Of a stretch of 64,000 nt of DNA, positions 45,581 through 58,620 are shown piece after piece. This stretch comes from Dolomedes plantarius. Lineage: Eukaryota; Arthropoda; Arachnida; Araneae; Dolomedidae. The stretch is from the NCBI GenBank assembly GCA_907164885.2, contig OU015501.1, forward strand, positions 21,974,631-22,038,630, written 5' to 3'. Within the stretch, counting starts at the first letter, position 1. Every line of letters begins with the position of its first letter. The notes beneath the pieces are model-generated. The model saw nothing but the letters and a program-made list of their open reading frames with translations, did not search any database and was not told where the DNA came from. The position numbers and the translations under genes were made by a program.

Positions 45581-45728
45581 CATACACTTGTTTAACATTT
45601 GCATGGAATATTAGACCATTATGAGTATAGATTTCTAGATACTGAAATAATCCATTGTAATTATTTTTCCCAATTTCGGAAAATCCTCAAGTTTGACTTA
45701 CAACTTTAGAATTAAGAGAAAATCTTAC

Positions 45729-46130
45729 TTTTACGATGGTGATGGGCAGATAACACAGTAGGAAAGAACAGAATATAATGAGCACCATCCTAGTAACTCT
45801 CCACTCTTCTTTCTTCCTCTTGGCTTCTCGGTCTTTTCTTTGAGCGCTTGTCTCGGAAGCAGAGTGTTTCTGAACCCTTGTTCTGCTTTTCCTTACTACC
45901 CAGAAGATTCGTGCATAACAAATGGCTATGGCCAGGCAGGGAACGACGAACCCAAATACGAAAAGAAAGGTTTTAGATGATTGACCATTGATTTCCAGTA
46001 TAGAACAGTTCAAAATGGCCGGATCATAGCCAAATCGACCCCATTTGCCGAACAGTGTGGGGAGGATCATGGCTGTAGCAAAGCACCAGATGAATATAAT
46101 CATGGCTGCAATATAGCGCTTTCGATACAC
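45729..46130 (-). CDS. moody: Moody/Tre1-type GPCR, exon 2 (residues 138-271, TM4-TM6)
   Basis: This second coding exon is 402 bp, exactly 134 codons, preceded by a pyrimidine tract and CCAG (TTTTTTTTTCCAG|GTG). It starts VYRKRYIAAM and encodes TM4 (about 145-163). The second extracellular loop has FGKWGRFGYD and Cys179, the expected disulfide partner. TM5 is about 191-214. The basic, charged third cytoplasmic loop (TRVQKHSASETS then REAKRKKEEWR, about 217-249) is followed by TM6 (about 250-270) with CYLP at 263-266 in place of the usual CWxP. The exon ends in TIVK with a strong GTAAGA donor. The GKWGRFGYD loop and the K/R-rich loop 3 before TM6 are what I associate with the moody/Tre1 group. 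Confidence 0.92.
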
Positions 46131-49100
46131 CTGGAAAAAAAATCATGTTTAGTATAATTCACCATGAATGTTTTTATTTGACTTTAATACCTATTATTAC
46201 ACATACTAAACATATAACTAATTTTTAGTGGATATGTCAAGAGTAAACATGTTTCCGTATGTGTTGATGCTTTTGTACTATATACCATCTATAAACACGA
46301 AAATCCCACTCATATACAAAAATTTGGTGAAGTAGATATGTTTGTAAACAAATGGAAAATGACTCTACCGTAACATCGCATGGACACGCTTTTTAATGGA
46401 CTGCCGTACCCTAAACTTGTGATCAATTGAAAAAAGCTTCAGAATTTTACTTAGTACTATGAATCCTGTATTTTTAAAGCATAAAGATTCAGCCTACTGA
46501 AGCGGTAAGAAAACTTACAGAAAATATTTCGCTTGCTCAAGAGTATATTTAAAATACTTTACTCTAAACTTCAAAAGTGACACTGTTTTAAGATCAACTG
46601 CAGTAAGTCACTGTAGTAGAATTTTCTCTAGAAGACGACTACAAAATACCAAAGCAACATGATATTTTTTCTTGATATCGTGAAAAACATTATTCAAATG
46701 TTCCCTTTAAAGATTAAAAGAGATGATTCTATCTACGATCATTTAGTTTACGATGTTTGCTTTTAAGATGGCTCGAAAAAGATACGCATATAGTATATAA
46801 CCTACTCCGAATTTTGATTTAACAAAAGTGAAAAGAAGAAACAAAAACTCTATAACTACTGTTTGATATTTTGCTGAAGAACACTATGCCTTTTGCGCCA
46901 TCAAAAAATTCCGATACCTGAATGCCTTTGCATAAAAAACGACTAGAACAACTTTACAGAAAAGGAAGAAAAAATTGCAAATTAAATAAACGGACGTCAT
47001 AGTCATCTTCCAGACTTTCTAGAGTTGCAGGAAAAGAGAAAGAAAAAATATCTGTATAAAGGATTTTACTAGCATTATTTACGTTTTTCTTAGGCCTGCG
47101 GGATACGTAAGGTCTGAAGATCCTCTAAAGTCTAAAGGGTTGGGCTAGACATAAAAATGTTGGGAATCACTGCTCTAAACATTCAGATACTCTACAAATT
47201 TAGAGACTTTTGGCCCAGACGTTTCGGATAAAGGATACTACATCAGCATAATATATCGCAGGATGTGGAAGCGTTCAAATTAAATAACTCGGGAAAATAC
47301 ATTCAGAAAACATCTTACTCGCAGATAATCGTTGAATAGGCATGATCGTCGGTCTTTGAGTTCTTCTATGAGTAGTACCTCAATCTTCTTTGAAATATTT
47401 TCTTTAATTTTTTTAAAACTTTTAAATATACATATTTTAAAAGTAAGTACGCTATTTTTGGATCACTGAATTACATTACTTCAATAAGCCCAAATGCTTA
47501 ATATTCTCAGAAATTATAGAGTGTTTTGGAAGTGTGCATAAACCAGGCAAAATATGTGAGTAGGCAAAGAAATGATTTTGTACACCGTCAAAACAAAAAA
47601 CGGGAGGAATGGATCAATAACCATAGTTCACTGATATACGGTGTGCATATTTATTTTGAAAAAACAAAACTCGGTTGCCAAATCCTCATGAGGTGTTATA
47701 GGGATATAATAAAGAGATTAAAATCTTATTACCTACTGTTACTGTTGTGTTTATATTTTCCCGCAAAATACCCCAGTTACAAAGATGACAGTCCTAAACG
47801 AATCATATCTTACATTAAGACCTGTTAGCACATAACTCAAATTTTGTAAAACTGAGAGGGAAAAGGAAAAATGTGAAAGGGAGAAGTTGCAACGTACAGT
47901 TACAAATTTTCTTTCCATTGCACGAGAAGTTAAAACCTCAAATATAAAATACTGAAAAATCAGTTGCCTTTAGAAAGTTAACAGATACTTATTTATCTCT
48001 AGAAATTTTCGTATCGGGAAATGAAGCTGATTCTACGATGCATGGTGAAGGCGTGATGAGACAATCGTGAAAAAAAATTTCAGAGTATTCACATGTTCAC
48101 CGCTGCGATACTAATGATGAAATATGTAAGATAGTAGTAAACAGAGTGATTTAAAACAATTTCTGCGTCATTAATAATTCTATCGTGCTTTACTTGCTAA
48201 AATTCAGAAAGCGTTACTTGTGTCGGAAAAGGATTTTCAGGTGACTTTTTTTGCAGTGATGCTTAACTAATTGTTGAAGAGGTGATACCTTTACTTGGTC
48301 AACCTATATTTAGCATATAGTATTGTTATTCCACCTCAAAATGCTTCCGACACTTTATTCAAAATTGAAACTAACTTTGTGTTCCTAAAAGAGATAGTAA
48401 AAAAATTTTTTGTCGGATGTATGAAAGGTTTTAAGGAATGGTTAGAGAGCCAGTGAAAACCACTCCTTTAAAAGATACAGTAATTTATGATAACTATTTA
48501 CCACACATTGCATGCAACATACATTTTTCAAGAAACATGCAATATATTTGTAACATAATTTAAACTTTTCTTTTTTAAAACTCCTTTTATCGCCTAAATT
48601 TGTTTTTGTTTTAAGCTCATTTCTATTTTTTTTCTTTCCTTCGCTGCAGCACTTTAATTTGCACAACGCCCCTTACTCTCATTACCATACATTGACATAT
48701 CCCTTTACTACCTGTATGTGCTCTTTCTGACACCGTTAGCATGTCCAACTCTGGTTATACAGACAAGAATCTGAGAGTAACTTAGGATGAATGCATCAAC
48801 TCGCCCCCGTTCAACTCGCCCCCCCCCCCCTCATGATTAAATCCTGGGTGCACCACTAATCTAGGATATCAATTTCTTATGTAGCTTCCCTCCGTGTGGG
48901 CTTTGATTAAGTCTCGGTTCGTACCACGTATGTTTAATGGCTAGGAGATCTTTCCTGAGATTTTATTGCAGTAAGAAGGGCTGTGCTATGCCATTTTGTA
49001 AATTCTTAATGTCGTAAGTAGAGAATAAAGGAATTTTGCCCTTAAATTTAAGCATATTGCTCAATTTTCTAATAATTCCTTTTAGCTCAGTGTACACTAA

Positions 49101-50893
49101 ATACATTTTCTTAAAAATATTATAATCTTCAAATATACCGAATAGAATACGTATACCGTTGTATATGTGTTTATAACTAGTTAAAAGAAATCAATTGCTT
49201 TAATTTTTTTTTCTGTAATTGAAATTTTTTTTTCTTTCTTGTTCACCATGCCACACTCTTATTATTAAAGATAATATGTTTTATGTATATATCTATAATA
49301 TATTCTTACTTACGTCTAAGATGGATGGTGGTAAAAGAACTGAGTGCTTAGTATTCATCGCTTGTCACGCTACAGTGTAGGATATGGCAACAAAAGGCAC
49401 TACTCATGCATGTAAGACAAAAATTAGATTCTCTTTCTCTTTTTTTTATCTTGGATGACAGCTCGTGTGTCTGGATTTTATTTTCCTTCTTAGATTCGCG
49501 TTCTAAGTACGTGCTAACAGAAAATCCATTACGCTCCCTTAACTCACTGATCTGTGTTTCTCCCACGCTTCTCTTATATCTTAAGAAACGCTTCACTGTT
49601 TCTTCTTTCTTTTTAGTAACTAAGTGTTACATGAAGTAATCGTCTTTCGACACTAAAGCAAAATTATGACGTCAAATGATATCAGTTGGCTTCCATAAGA
49701 TATACTTTCCACGTAGAAACATGAGATGAAGAAATAAACATATCCTTTGACGTCTCTCATACACTTTTTACGGTTTACTCTCACTTTCTTCATTGTTTAC
49801 AGAGCGTATTAATTATGTTTGGGAGAGTGATAATATACATGCAGTTAGAAATGAAGGAATAGGTATAGAAAAGTATGGTATACTTAATATAAAGCCTATT
49901 CTTCGTAACTTAAAATTTCCTTTTCGTCACTAGCAGAAATATCGATTCCTTTTCATCTGCTTTCAGAAGCTTTTGGCAAAGATACATGGTTAAAGGAATT
50001 CTTATTCATTGAAATCTTATTTTGTTTTGTTTTTCTTAATATTATACCTCATGTTCTGAATTTTCCTACTATTTATTATTATTCGATTCCCGAACCAGTT
50101 AAAAATCTTGTTTGGCTTACATAAAAGGATGTCTAAACATTAATAAAATGTGTAATTAGAATTTCTCTTTGGAAACTCTCCAAAAAGTTAGTTGAAAAAT
50201 TACTAAAAATTAGTAACATATGGTCTCTGTTACAGTTTAAGTAATTCTATTCGTAACTCTTCCGTTTCATGAGTAATTTTACCACATTGTTAACGTCTGT
50301 TTTCCTCCCTAGCGCTTTCTTCGCTTCTTGAGAATAATCTCCAGTGTTTTCACGGAACGAGTTCTTGCCAGAGCTAAAATGAAATATGGGTAAGAAGGGA
50401 ACCGCAAAAAATATGCAACTGGTCATTTAATCCATTCCCATAAACATTTTTTCTTTCATAACCGATGCTTTTTTTAAATGACTTCAAACCCATATGAAGG
50501 AATAATTACAAGGAATATTACAAGACGAAATTTTTTTATCTTTACAGACTATTTTGTGATCTTATGCTAAAAATAAGATATGTTACCTTTTTTTTTCAAG
50601 CAAACAACTGAGGTTTGATTTTGAAAACAGCCCATTTCTTCTGAAATATGAGATTAACGTATGCCTTGAATTTTTAGTCGCGCCTTTACCTGTTTTTTAA
50701 TTCAGCAGAGGGGTTGTTTTTCATTCAATCCCTTGCTAAATGACTTCATGGAGTTTTCTTGGGAGAGGAGATGTAACTACATTAAATAATATACTGTGAC
50801 ATTTATTCACTTCTTTAAAAATAGATTTGTATCCTTTTGATAAGCATAACAGCATTTTCTCATTCGTACAGCATGGAGTGTGTGCACGCCTAA
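46131..50893. other. Intron 1, mostly AT-rich; hAT end near 47095-47165, poly-C MITE end near 48795-48860
   Basis: ATGTTGGGAATCACTG near 47155-47170 is the right end typical of a hAT element, without a clear partner. CAACTCGCCCCC repeated, then GGGTGCACCACT near 48850, resembles the poly-G MITE at 12453 in reverse orientation. Otherwise no gene is recognised, and ORFs at 47526, 48442 and 49348 have no motif. Confidence 0.45.
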
Positions 50894-50973
50894 CGTGGGG
50901 GATTAAAGGGTACTATTCCCCGGACCCGTGAGCTTTAGGGGTCTGGCGTAAGGCCCGTGGCGTCCCCCGCACG
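50894..50973. other. Compact GC-rich, self-complementary island in intron 1
   Basis: CGTGGGGGA at the start pairs with TCCCCCGCACG at the end, enclosing GACCC...GGGTC (about 50923-50943). The 80-nt segment is strongly GC-rich in an AT-rich intron. It does not fit a tRNA, 5S or snRNA consensus that I can recognise. It may be a structured RNA or an unknown repeat. Confidence 0.35.
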
Positions 50974-51907
50974 TGGCAGTGGCTCTCGACGCCTTGTGTA
51001 TGCAAGTTCTGGCATCGTTTTATTATCACACAACCCATATCATTTGGTTAAAGAATAATGGATCTTCGATAAACAGTAATTATTCGTGCTGTCGATTTTT
51101 CATGCCATAATAATTTTTATTATGTGAGCGTTCCTAAGCATTTTGAATATCCTTTGGTTTTTCCATCATATCTCACCATTTTAAAGAGGGTTCAGTGTTA
51201 AAGTGAACTAGGTCCACGAGACTGAGTTCTGAGAAAACTAATCTCTAAGTTGGGCAATTTTAGGAATTTACCATTGACTTCTGCCTGTCTTTTCTGCTTT
51301 AATTACGTAAATTTTATACTGTGGATTTGGTTCACTATGGGACAATATGATGTTTTCACTGTATCATGGCGGTGTTAGTATGAAGTTGCCAAAAAATGGA
51401 CTTGGTTCACATTAATTCTGGACCCTTCTTATATCGATTCCTACATCGTCCAAATTTATCCAGTATAAAAAGAGTAAATGCTGTACTTTACTTGTCAGGA
51501 GGATAGTCGTTAAAACAGTTTGAAAGGGGATACGCGTGAGGATATCTGGGAGAAATCCCTGTATGTCTCCAGATTTTAGCATCTTTGAGGATGTCCTTAA
51601 GGAAGATTATGTTTTTCCTTCAAGATAACACGAGAGGTGCTGGAATTCTTCCTTCTAGTAGATAAAGTCTAATTTGGCATAGCTATTAAAAAGTTGCTCT
51701 CGCTAAAACACAGCTGAAAACATCCACAGAAAAGGAGCCTTAATAGAGAGAGGTACTTATTTACTAAACATTGTCCTTGAACCGTGTTGTCTAAATTAAC
51801 ACTAATACTTAGCATATTCCAAATGCTTCCTGACACGTCTAATTAATACGAAATATTTTCTCTTATTGAGATCCATATCCATCTAAAAGGTGATCGTCCG
51901 TATAATG

Positions 51908-51956
<49 letters not shown>

Positions 51957-52016
51957 AAATATTCTAAATACAATACTCTACATAAAAATTTTCAGATTCT
52001 GAAGTGAAACTGCATA
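50974..52016. other. Intron 1, no gene; (AT)n at about 51911-51953
   Basis: AT-rich DNA with a long (TA)n microsatellite just upstream of the Tc1 element. No other feature is recognised. Confidence 0.55.
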
Positions 52017-52018
52017 TA

Positions 52019-53411
52019 CACTGCTGGCCTTTTGTAAATGCAACACCCTGAAGGAAACATGCAAATAACATGAAATTTACAACATGCATTAGCTGAGATG
52101 AGATATGCAAATGATTAGAATTTCAGCGCAGACGCACATCACGCGCGCCTGTGGCGCCACTTCAAAGCGCTATTTAAGGCTTGGAGATTTCGACGATTTC
52201 AAGTTCGGCAATTGTGTTTTTCTTGTGGTTTTTTCAGCGCGATCATCAACAGCGATCATCTTTTGATCAAGTATCCGAGTTCGACAGAGGAAGGATAGTG
52301 GCCTACGGAGATTGTGGATTATCTTTCAGGGAAATCGGTAGTCGTGTTGGACGAAACCAAACAACTGTAATGCGGATATGTGATCGTTGGATGCAGGAGG
52401 GTACGACGGACCGGCGTGTTCGATCGCATCCACCTCAGCGCACCACTTCACGTGATGACAGGCAAATTGTGCGCATGGCAGTGACGGATCGCTCAGTCAC
52501 AACACGAACCATAGCACAGCACATGCAGTCTGTAACGCATCATCCAGTGTCTGCGCGTACCATTCGACGCCGTTTACAGCAGAGTGGTCTGTACGCAAGA
52601 CGTCCATTGCTTTGTCTACCCTTGACGCAGAACCACAGACGTCTCCGCCGCCAATGGTGCGATGGCAGAAGGATGTAGACGGCAGAATGGAATGAAATTG
52701 TCTTTACTGACGAGTCACGCTTCTGTCTGCAACACCACGATGGTCGCATTCGAGTCTGGAGACACCGTGAAGAGAGGATGCTGAACAGCTGCGTTATGCA
52801 CCGCCACACTGGTCCTGCACCGGGTATTATGGTATGGGGCGGTATTGGATATCACTCTCGCACACCTCTAGTACGCATTGCCGGTACTTTAAACAGCCAG
52901 CGCTACATCTCCGAGGTGTTGGAACCAGTTGTCCTTCCTTACCTTCAGGGCTTGCCCACAGCCATACTTCAAGAGGATAATGCGCGACCACACGTGGCAC
53001 GCATTGTCCAACGGTTCTTCGTCAATCGCTAGATTGAATTGCTTCCCTGGCCGCCTCGCTCTCCGGATCTTTCGCCGATAGAAAACATGTGGTCCATGGT
53101 TGCTCTACGATTGACCCAGATTCCATCCCCAGCTGCCACAGCAGATCAACTTTGGCAACGTGTGGAAGCTGCTTGGTCTGCTGCACCCCAAGAACTCATC
53201 CAAAGTCTCTTTGAATCAATGCCGAGGCGTGTGGCAGTGGTGATCTCCAACAATGGCGGCTACTCTGGCTACTGATTTTGGCAGGAAGCACACTTCACAG
53301 AAGTCTATAAATTTAATCATTTGATACTTGGTCAACATGTTATCTACAAAATAAATTTTGTTGTGATATCTCTTGTCTTTCTTGGTGTTGCAATTTGGGT
53401 GGCCAGCAGTG
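52019..53411 (+). mobile_element. Tc1-like transposon in intron 1 of the receptor gene
   Basis: The ends CACTGCTGGCC and GGCCAGCAGTG are inverted repeats, with GTTGCA-type blocks further in (TGCAACACC near 52039, GGTGTTGCA near 53384). TA duplications are at 52017-52018 and 53412-53413. It is 1,393 bp and holds one transposase gene on the plus strand, antisense to the host gene. Confidence 0.93.
52181..53275 (+). pseudogene. Tc1-family transposase, full length but with two in-frame TAG stops
   Basis: One reading frame runs from 52181 to the TGA at 53275 (about 364 codons), broken only by TAG at 52676-52678 and 53030-53032, with no frameshift. In order: helix-turn-helix (VSEFDRGRIVAYGDCGLSFR and IGSRVGRNQTTVMRICDRW), linker with RTTSRDDRQIV, second DNA-binding domain (VSARTIRRRLQQSGL), and DDE domain with FTDESRFCL, GPAPGIMVWGGI, EDNARPH and SPDLSPIENMW. 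Both Asp and the Glu are present, with the standard 34-residue spacing between the second Asp and the Glu. The C-terminus is SMPRRVAVVI...GGYSGY. It is the best preserved transposase in the window, a young copy, but disabled. The exact start codon is uncertain. Confidence 0.93.
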
Positions 53412-53413
53412 TA

Positions 53414-53989
53414 TAAGCAAAAGATTTTTATCTAATAACAGAAATATCGTTAAAACTACATCTCTTCAATTCTCTGAAGAAAGTTGTTAGAGATACATAT
53501 TATGGTTACAATTTCAATTTCTTATGGTTTTTCTCTATATTTTCTAAGCTAAACTAAGTGAATTAATTCTTACATAAGATGGTGATACTGTCAGACTTCT
53601 TTCGCGGAGTTAAAAGAGGAAAGTAACACAGCTGATGACCATTCGGCTAATTAAAAGTACTTGGTTCTAGTAGTGAGTCTAACTTATACACTTTTTAACT
53701 TATTTTCTTATAATCTAGGCCACTCTTTTGAAATTATGAGATTATATCAAGGTAATATTGCGGGTAGATAGTCAAAAAGCTTTATGCTTTTTTGCAACAG
53801 GATCTCTAAGCATGTGTGGTGTATATTCATTAAATTTTAAGGGACGGTAATTGATATCTCTTCATACTCTATAAATAGATATTTTCTGTGCATTACGGAA
53901 ATCTGCTGACAATTTTTGTTGCCAGATATTGTTCGTCTTTCATCAGAATAATATATTTTTTTTCTAATGCTGAGGTACTTGTCGTGAGA
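53414..53989. other. Intron 1, no recognised feature
   Basis: AT-rich intronic DNA between the Tc1 element and a SINE. Nothing is recognised. Confidence 0.5.
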
Positions 53990-54178
53990 CATTCACCTTT
54001 TGTTATTCACCGCAGAGTCTTGCTGACTACTTTATTGAACACTATTTAGGTGAGCCAGCTTTTCTCTCCATGAGGGGACAACATATTAACGACTAAGTCT
54101 TATTCGGGATTTGAACCCAAGCTCACTGCGTGGACGCCAAAGACGCTAACCACTATACCCTGTGGGTGGCACAATAAC
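53990..54178 (-). repeat. tRNA-derived SINE next to the exon 1 splice donor
   Basis: Read on the minus strand it starts GCCACCCACAGGGTATAGTG with box A-like TATAGTGGTTAGCG and box B GGGTTCAAATCCCG. A short body and an A-rich end (AATAACAAAAGG) follow. Acceptor-stem pairing is absent, so it is not a working tRNA gene. It begins about 20-25 bp downstream of the receptor's exon 1 donor. Its left end is approximate. Confidence 0.65.
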
Positions 54179-54202
54179 ATAATATAAGAAATACAACAAT
54201 AC

Positions 54203-54613
54203 CTTTGTGTAAAGAGAAGGATGTACGATGAGGATGTAGCGATTGATGGCGATGGCAGTGATGGAGAGAAGTGAAAGACCCACGTTGACGTATCGGAGAA
54301 ACGGAAACAAAACGCACAGAGTGTCCCCATGCACCCATTTCTGGTTAATAAATCTGGAAGCCGAGAAGGGTAAGTTGATACAACAGAAGATCAAGTCCGC
54401 CACACTTAAGCTGATGATAAATGCCGCTGTAGCGCTGCGAACTCTTGGACAACGCACCAAGGCGATTATAGTCAAAGCGTTACCCGTCAGTCCAACAATG
54501 ATGATTACTATGACGCAGAATGCTGAAAAATACAGAAGTCCTCGTCTCTCCAAAATGCTTGGTAGAGTGGTGACAGGATCCACGGAGGGCCAGTTGTCGT
54601 ATGAAAAAGTCAT
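54203..54613 (-). CDS. moody: Moody/Tre1-type GPCR, exon 1 (residues 1-137, TM1-TM3)
   Basis: This is the first coding exon of a class A (rhodopsin-like) receptor. In insects this clade covers moody (blood-brain-barrier glia) and Tre1 (germ-cell migration), both cell-surface and G-protein linked. The start is at MTFSYDNW. A short extracellular N-terminus of about 27 residues is followed by TM1 (about 28-52, with GLTGNAL and Asn45), TM2 (about 63-83, SLSVADL with Asp73), the extracellular Cys100 expected to form the conserved disulfide, TM3 (about 98-122), and NRY at 124-126 replacing the usual DRY, as is common in this clade. The exon ends in YTK with donor GTATTG on the minus strand. There are no frameshifts or stops, so it looks functional. 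A SINE sits just past the donor. Confidence 0.9.
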
Positions 54614-54631
54614 TATGCAGATCAGTTGACA

Positions 54632-55169
54632 CCTATTAAAAATAGATATTGATTTACTACCACCATATTTAGATCTTTATACGTCAGTTTAGTACATCAT
54701 GTCTTAAAAACTATTTTATATGTTGATCATTTATGTCGATAAAGACAAAAGAAATCAGTTGAAATAATTTCTCTAATCGCGGTATTTAAGCATCTTTTAT
54801 CCATTATCATCAGGCTCGATGAAATGAATTAAATAAGTTCATGTAATCTATTTCGTTATCGTGATTACCAGCCTTAAGAGACGTTTTATTGAAGATTTTT
54901 CTTTTGATACGCAATGAAAGAAAAAAGGAATCGTATGCTCTATGAACCATACTGAGATATAAGAGACAATTTTTTGTCACGCTGAAGGAGAAAAAGACAT
55001 ACATGCAATTTTTTCTTCTGTCACGTCATACTGAAATTAGATTTTATATTTTATATTAATTCATCGCGCTTAGATACAACCGAAAACATTGATTAATAAT
55101 AAAAAAGTCAAACTTAACCACTACAGTTGTAAAAAATAATAAATAGTTTCATATTAAGAACACGAAGGT
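54632..55169. other. Sequence upstream of the first coding exon; acceptor-like site at 54633
   Basis: On the minus strand, CTATTTTTAATAG|GTGTC lies 19 nt before the ATG and could be the acceptor of a 5' UTR intron. The rest is AT-rich with no promoter that I can identify. Confidence 0.4.
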
Positions 55170-55180
55170 ACAATTATTTT

Positions 55181-55556
55181 GTTGTTGTTGATGTTGTTGT
55201 TGTTGCTTAAGCCACTTGACCGACAGCAACATCAGATCAAGCCCCGAAGGCTATAGGCGATGAATGTTCGGCTCCTGTTTTGAATTAGCACCATAAGGGT
55301 CGGAATCCGACTTGGCTAAATGACCTGTCCCGTAATTTTGAACCGAGTCAAGTGAAGAGACTGGAACACTTGACCCCGCACCTCCGGAGATGAATTTGAG
55401 AACTTGGAGGACATTGCAGACACGCCCTATTTTACGTTTCCCCCGCCTACATTAGTGAACACGGCGATGAATTTTCAGCTACTAGCATCGAACCAGGGAT
55501 GTTCAGATCACTGCTCTAAGCCATCTGCTCTTGCCAACTGGGCCACCACGCCCTCA
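55181..55556 (-). repeat. tRNA-derived SINE with CAACAA tail and perfect target duplication
   Basis: On the minus strand it starts GAGGGCGTGGTGGCCCAGTT, has the box B-like GGTTCGATGC, and carries the shared CCGACCCTTATGGTGC and AAACAGGAGCCG, ending in a (CAA)n tail (GTTGTTGTTG on the plus strand). ACAATTATTTT is duplicated at 55170-55180 and 55557-55567. Confidence 0.88.
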
Positions 55557-55567
55557 ACAATTATTTT

Positions 55568-58616
<3,049 letters not shown>

Positions 58617-58620
58617 TTAA

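Larger units (their letters stand above)
21108..54613 (-). other. moody: Gene span: moody/Tre1-type G-protein-coupled receptor, three coding exons
   Basis: Minus-strand gene with coding exons 54613-54203, 46130-45729 and 21404-21108, together 1,110 bp and 369 aa plus stop. Both introns are GT-AG (AAG|GTATTG to TTTTCCAG|GTG; AAA|GTAAGA to TTTTCCAG|GTT) and both are phase 0. Intron 1 is about 8.1 kb and intron 2 about 24.3 kb; both are loaded with transposons, nearly all non-coding. The joined product has seven predicted membrane helices in the right order. An acceptor-like AG at 54633-54634 just upstream of the ATG suggests that a further 5' UTR exon lies to the right. The moody versus Tre1 assignment rests on remembered family features and is not settled by sequence search. 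Confidence 0.88.

Noticed and set aside
45345..45614. 89-codon plus-strand ORF
   Set aside because: It lies entirely in a SINE body and matches its repeated sequence, not a protein family.
54090..54180. Possible functional tRNA gene on the minus strand
   Set aside because: Box A and box B are present, but the 5' GCCACCC has no pairing partner after the T arm, so it is a SINE head.
54243..54629. 128-codon plus-strand ORF
   Set aside because: It is the antisense shadow of receptor exon 1.
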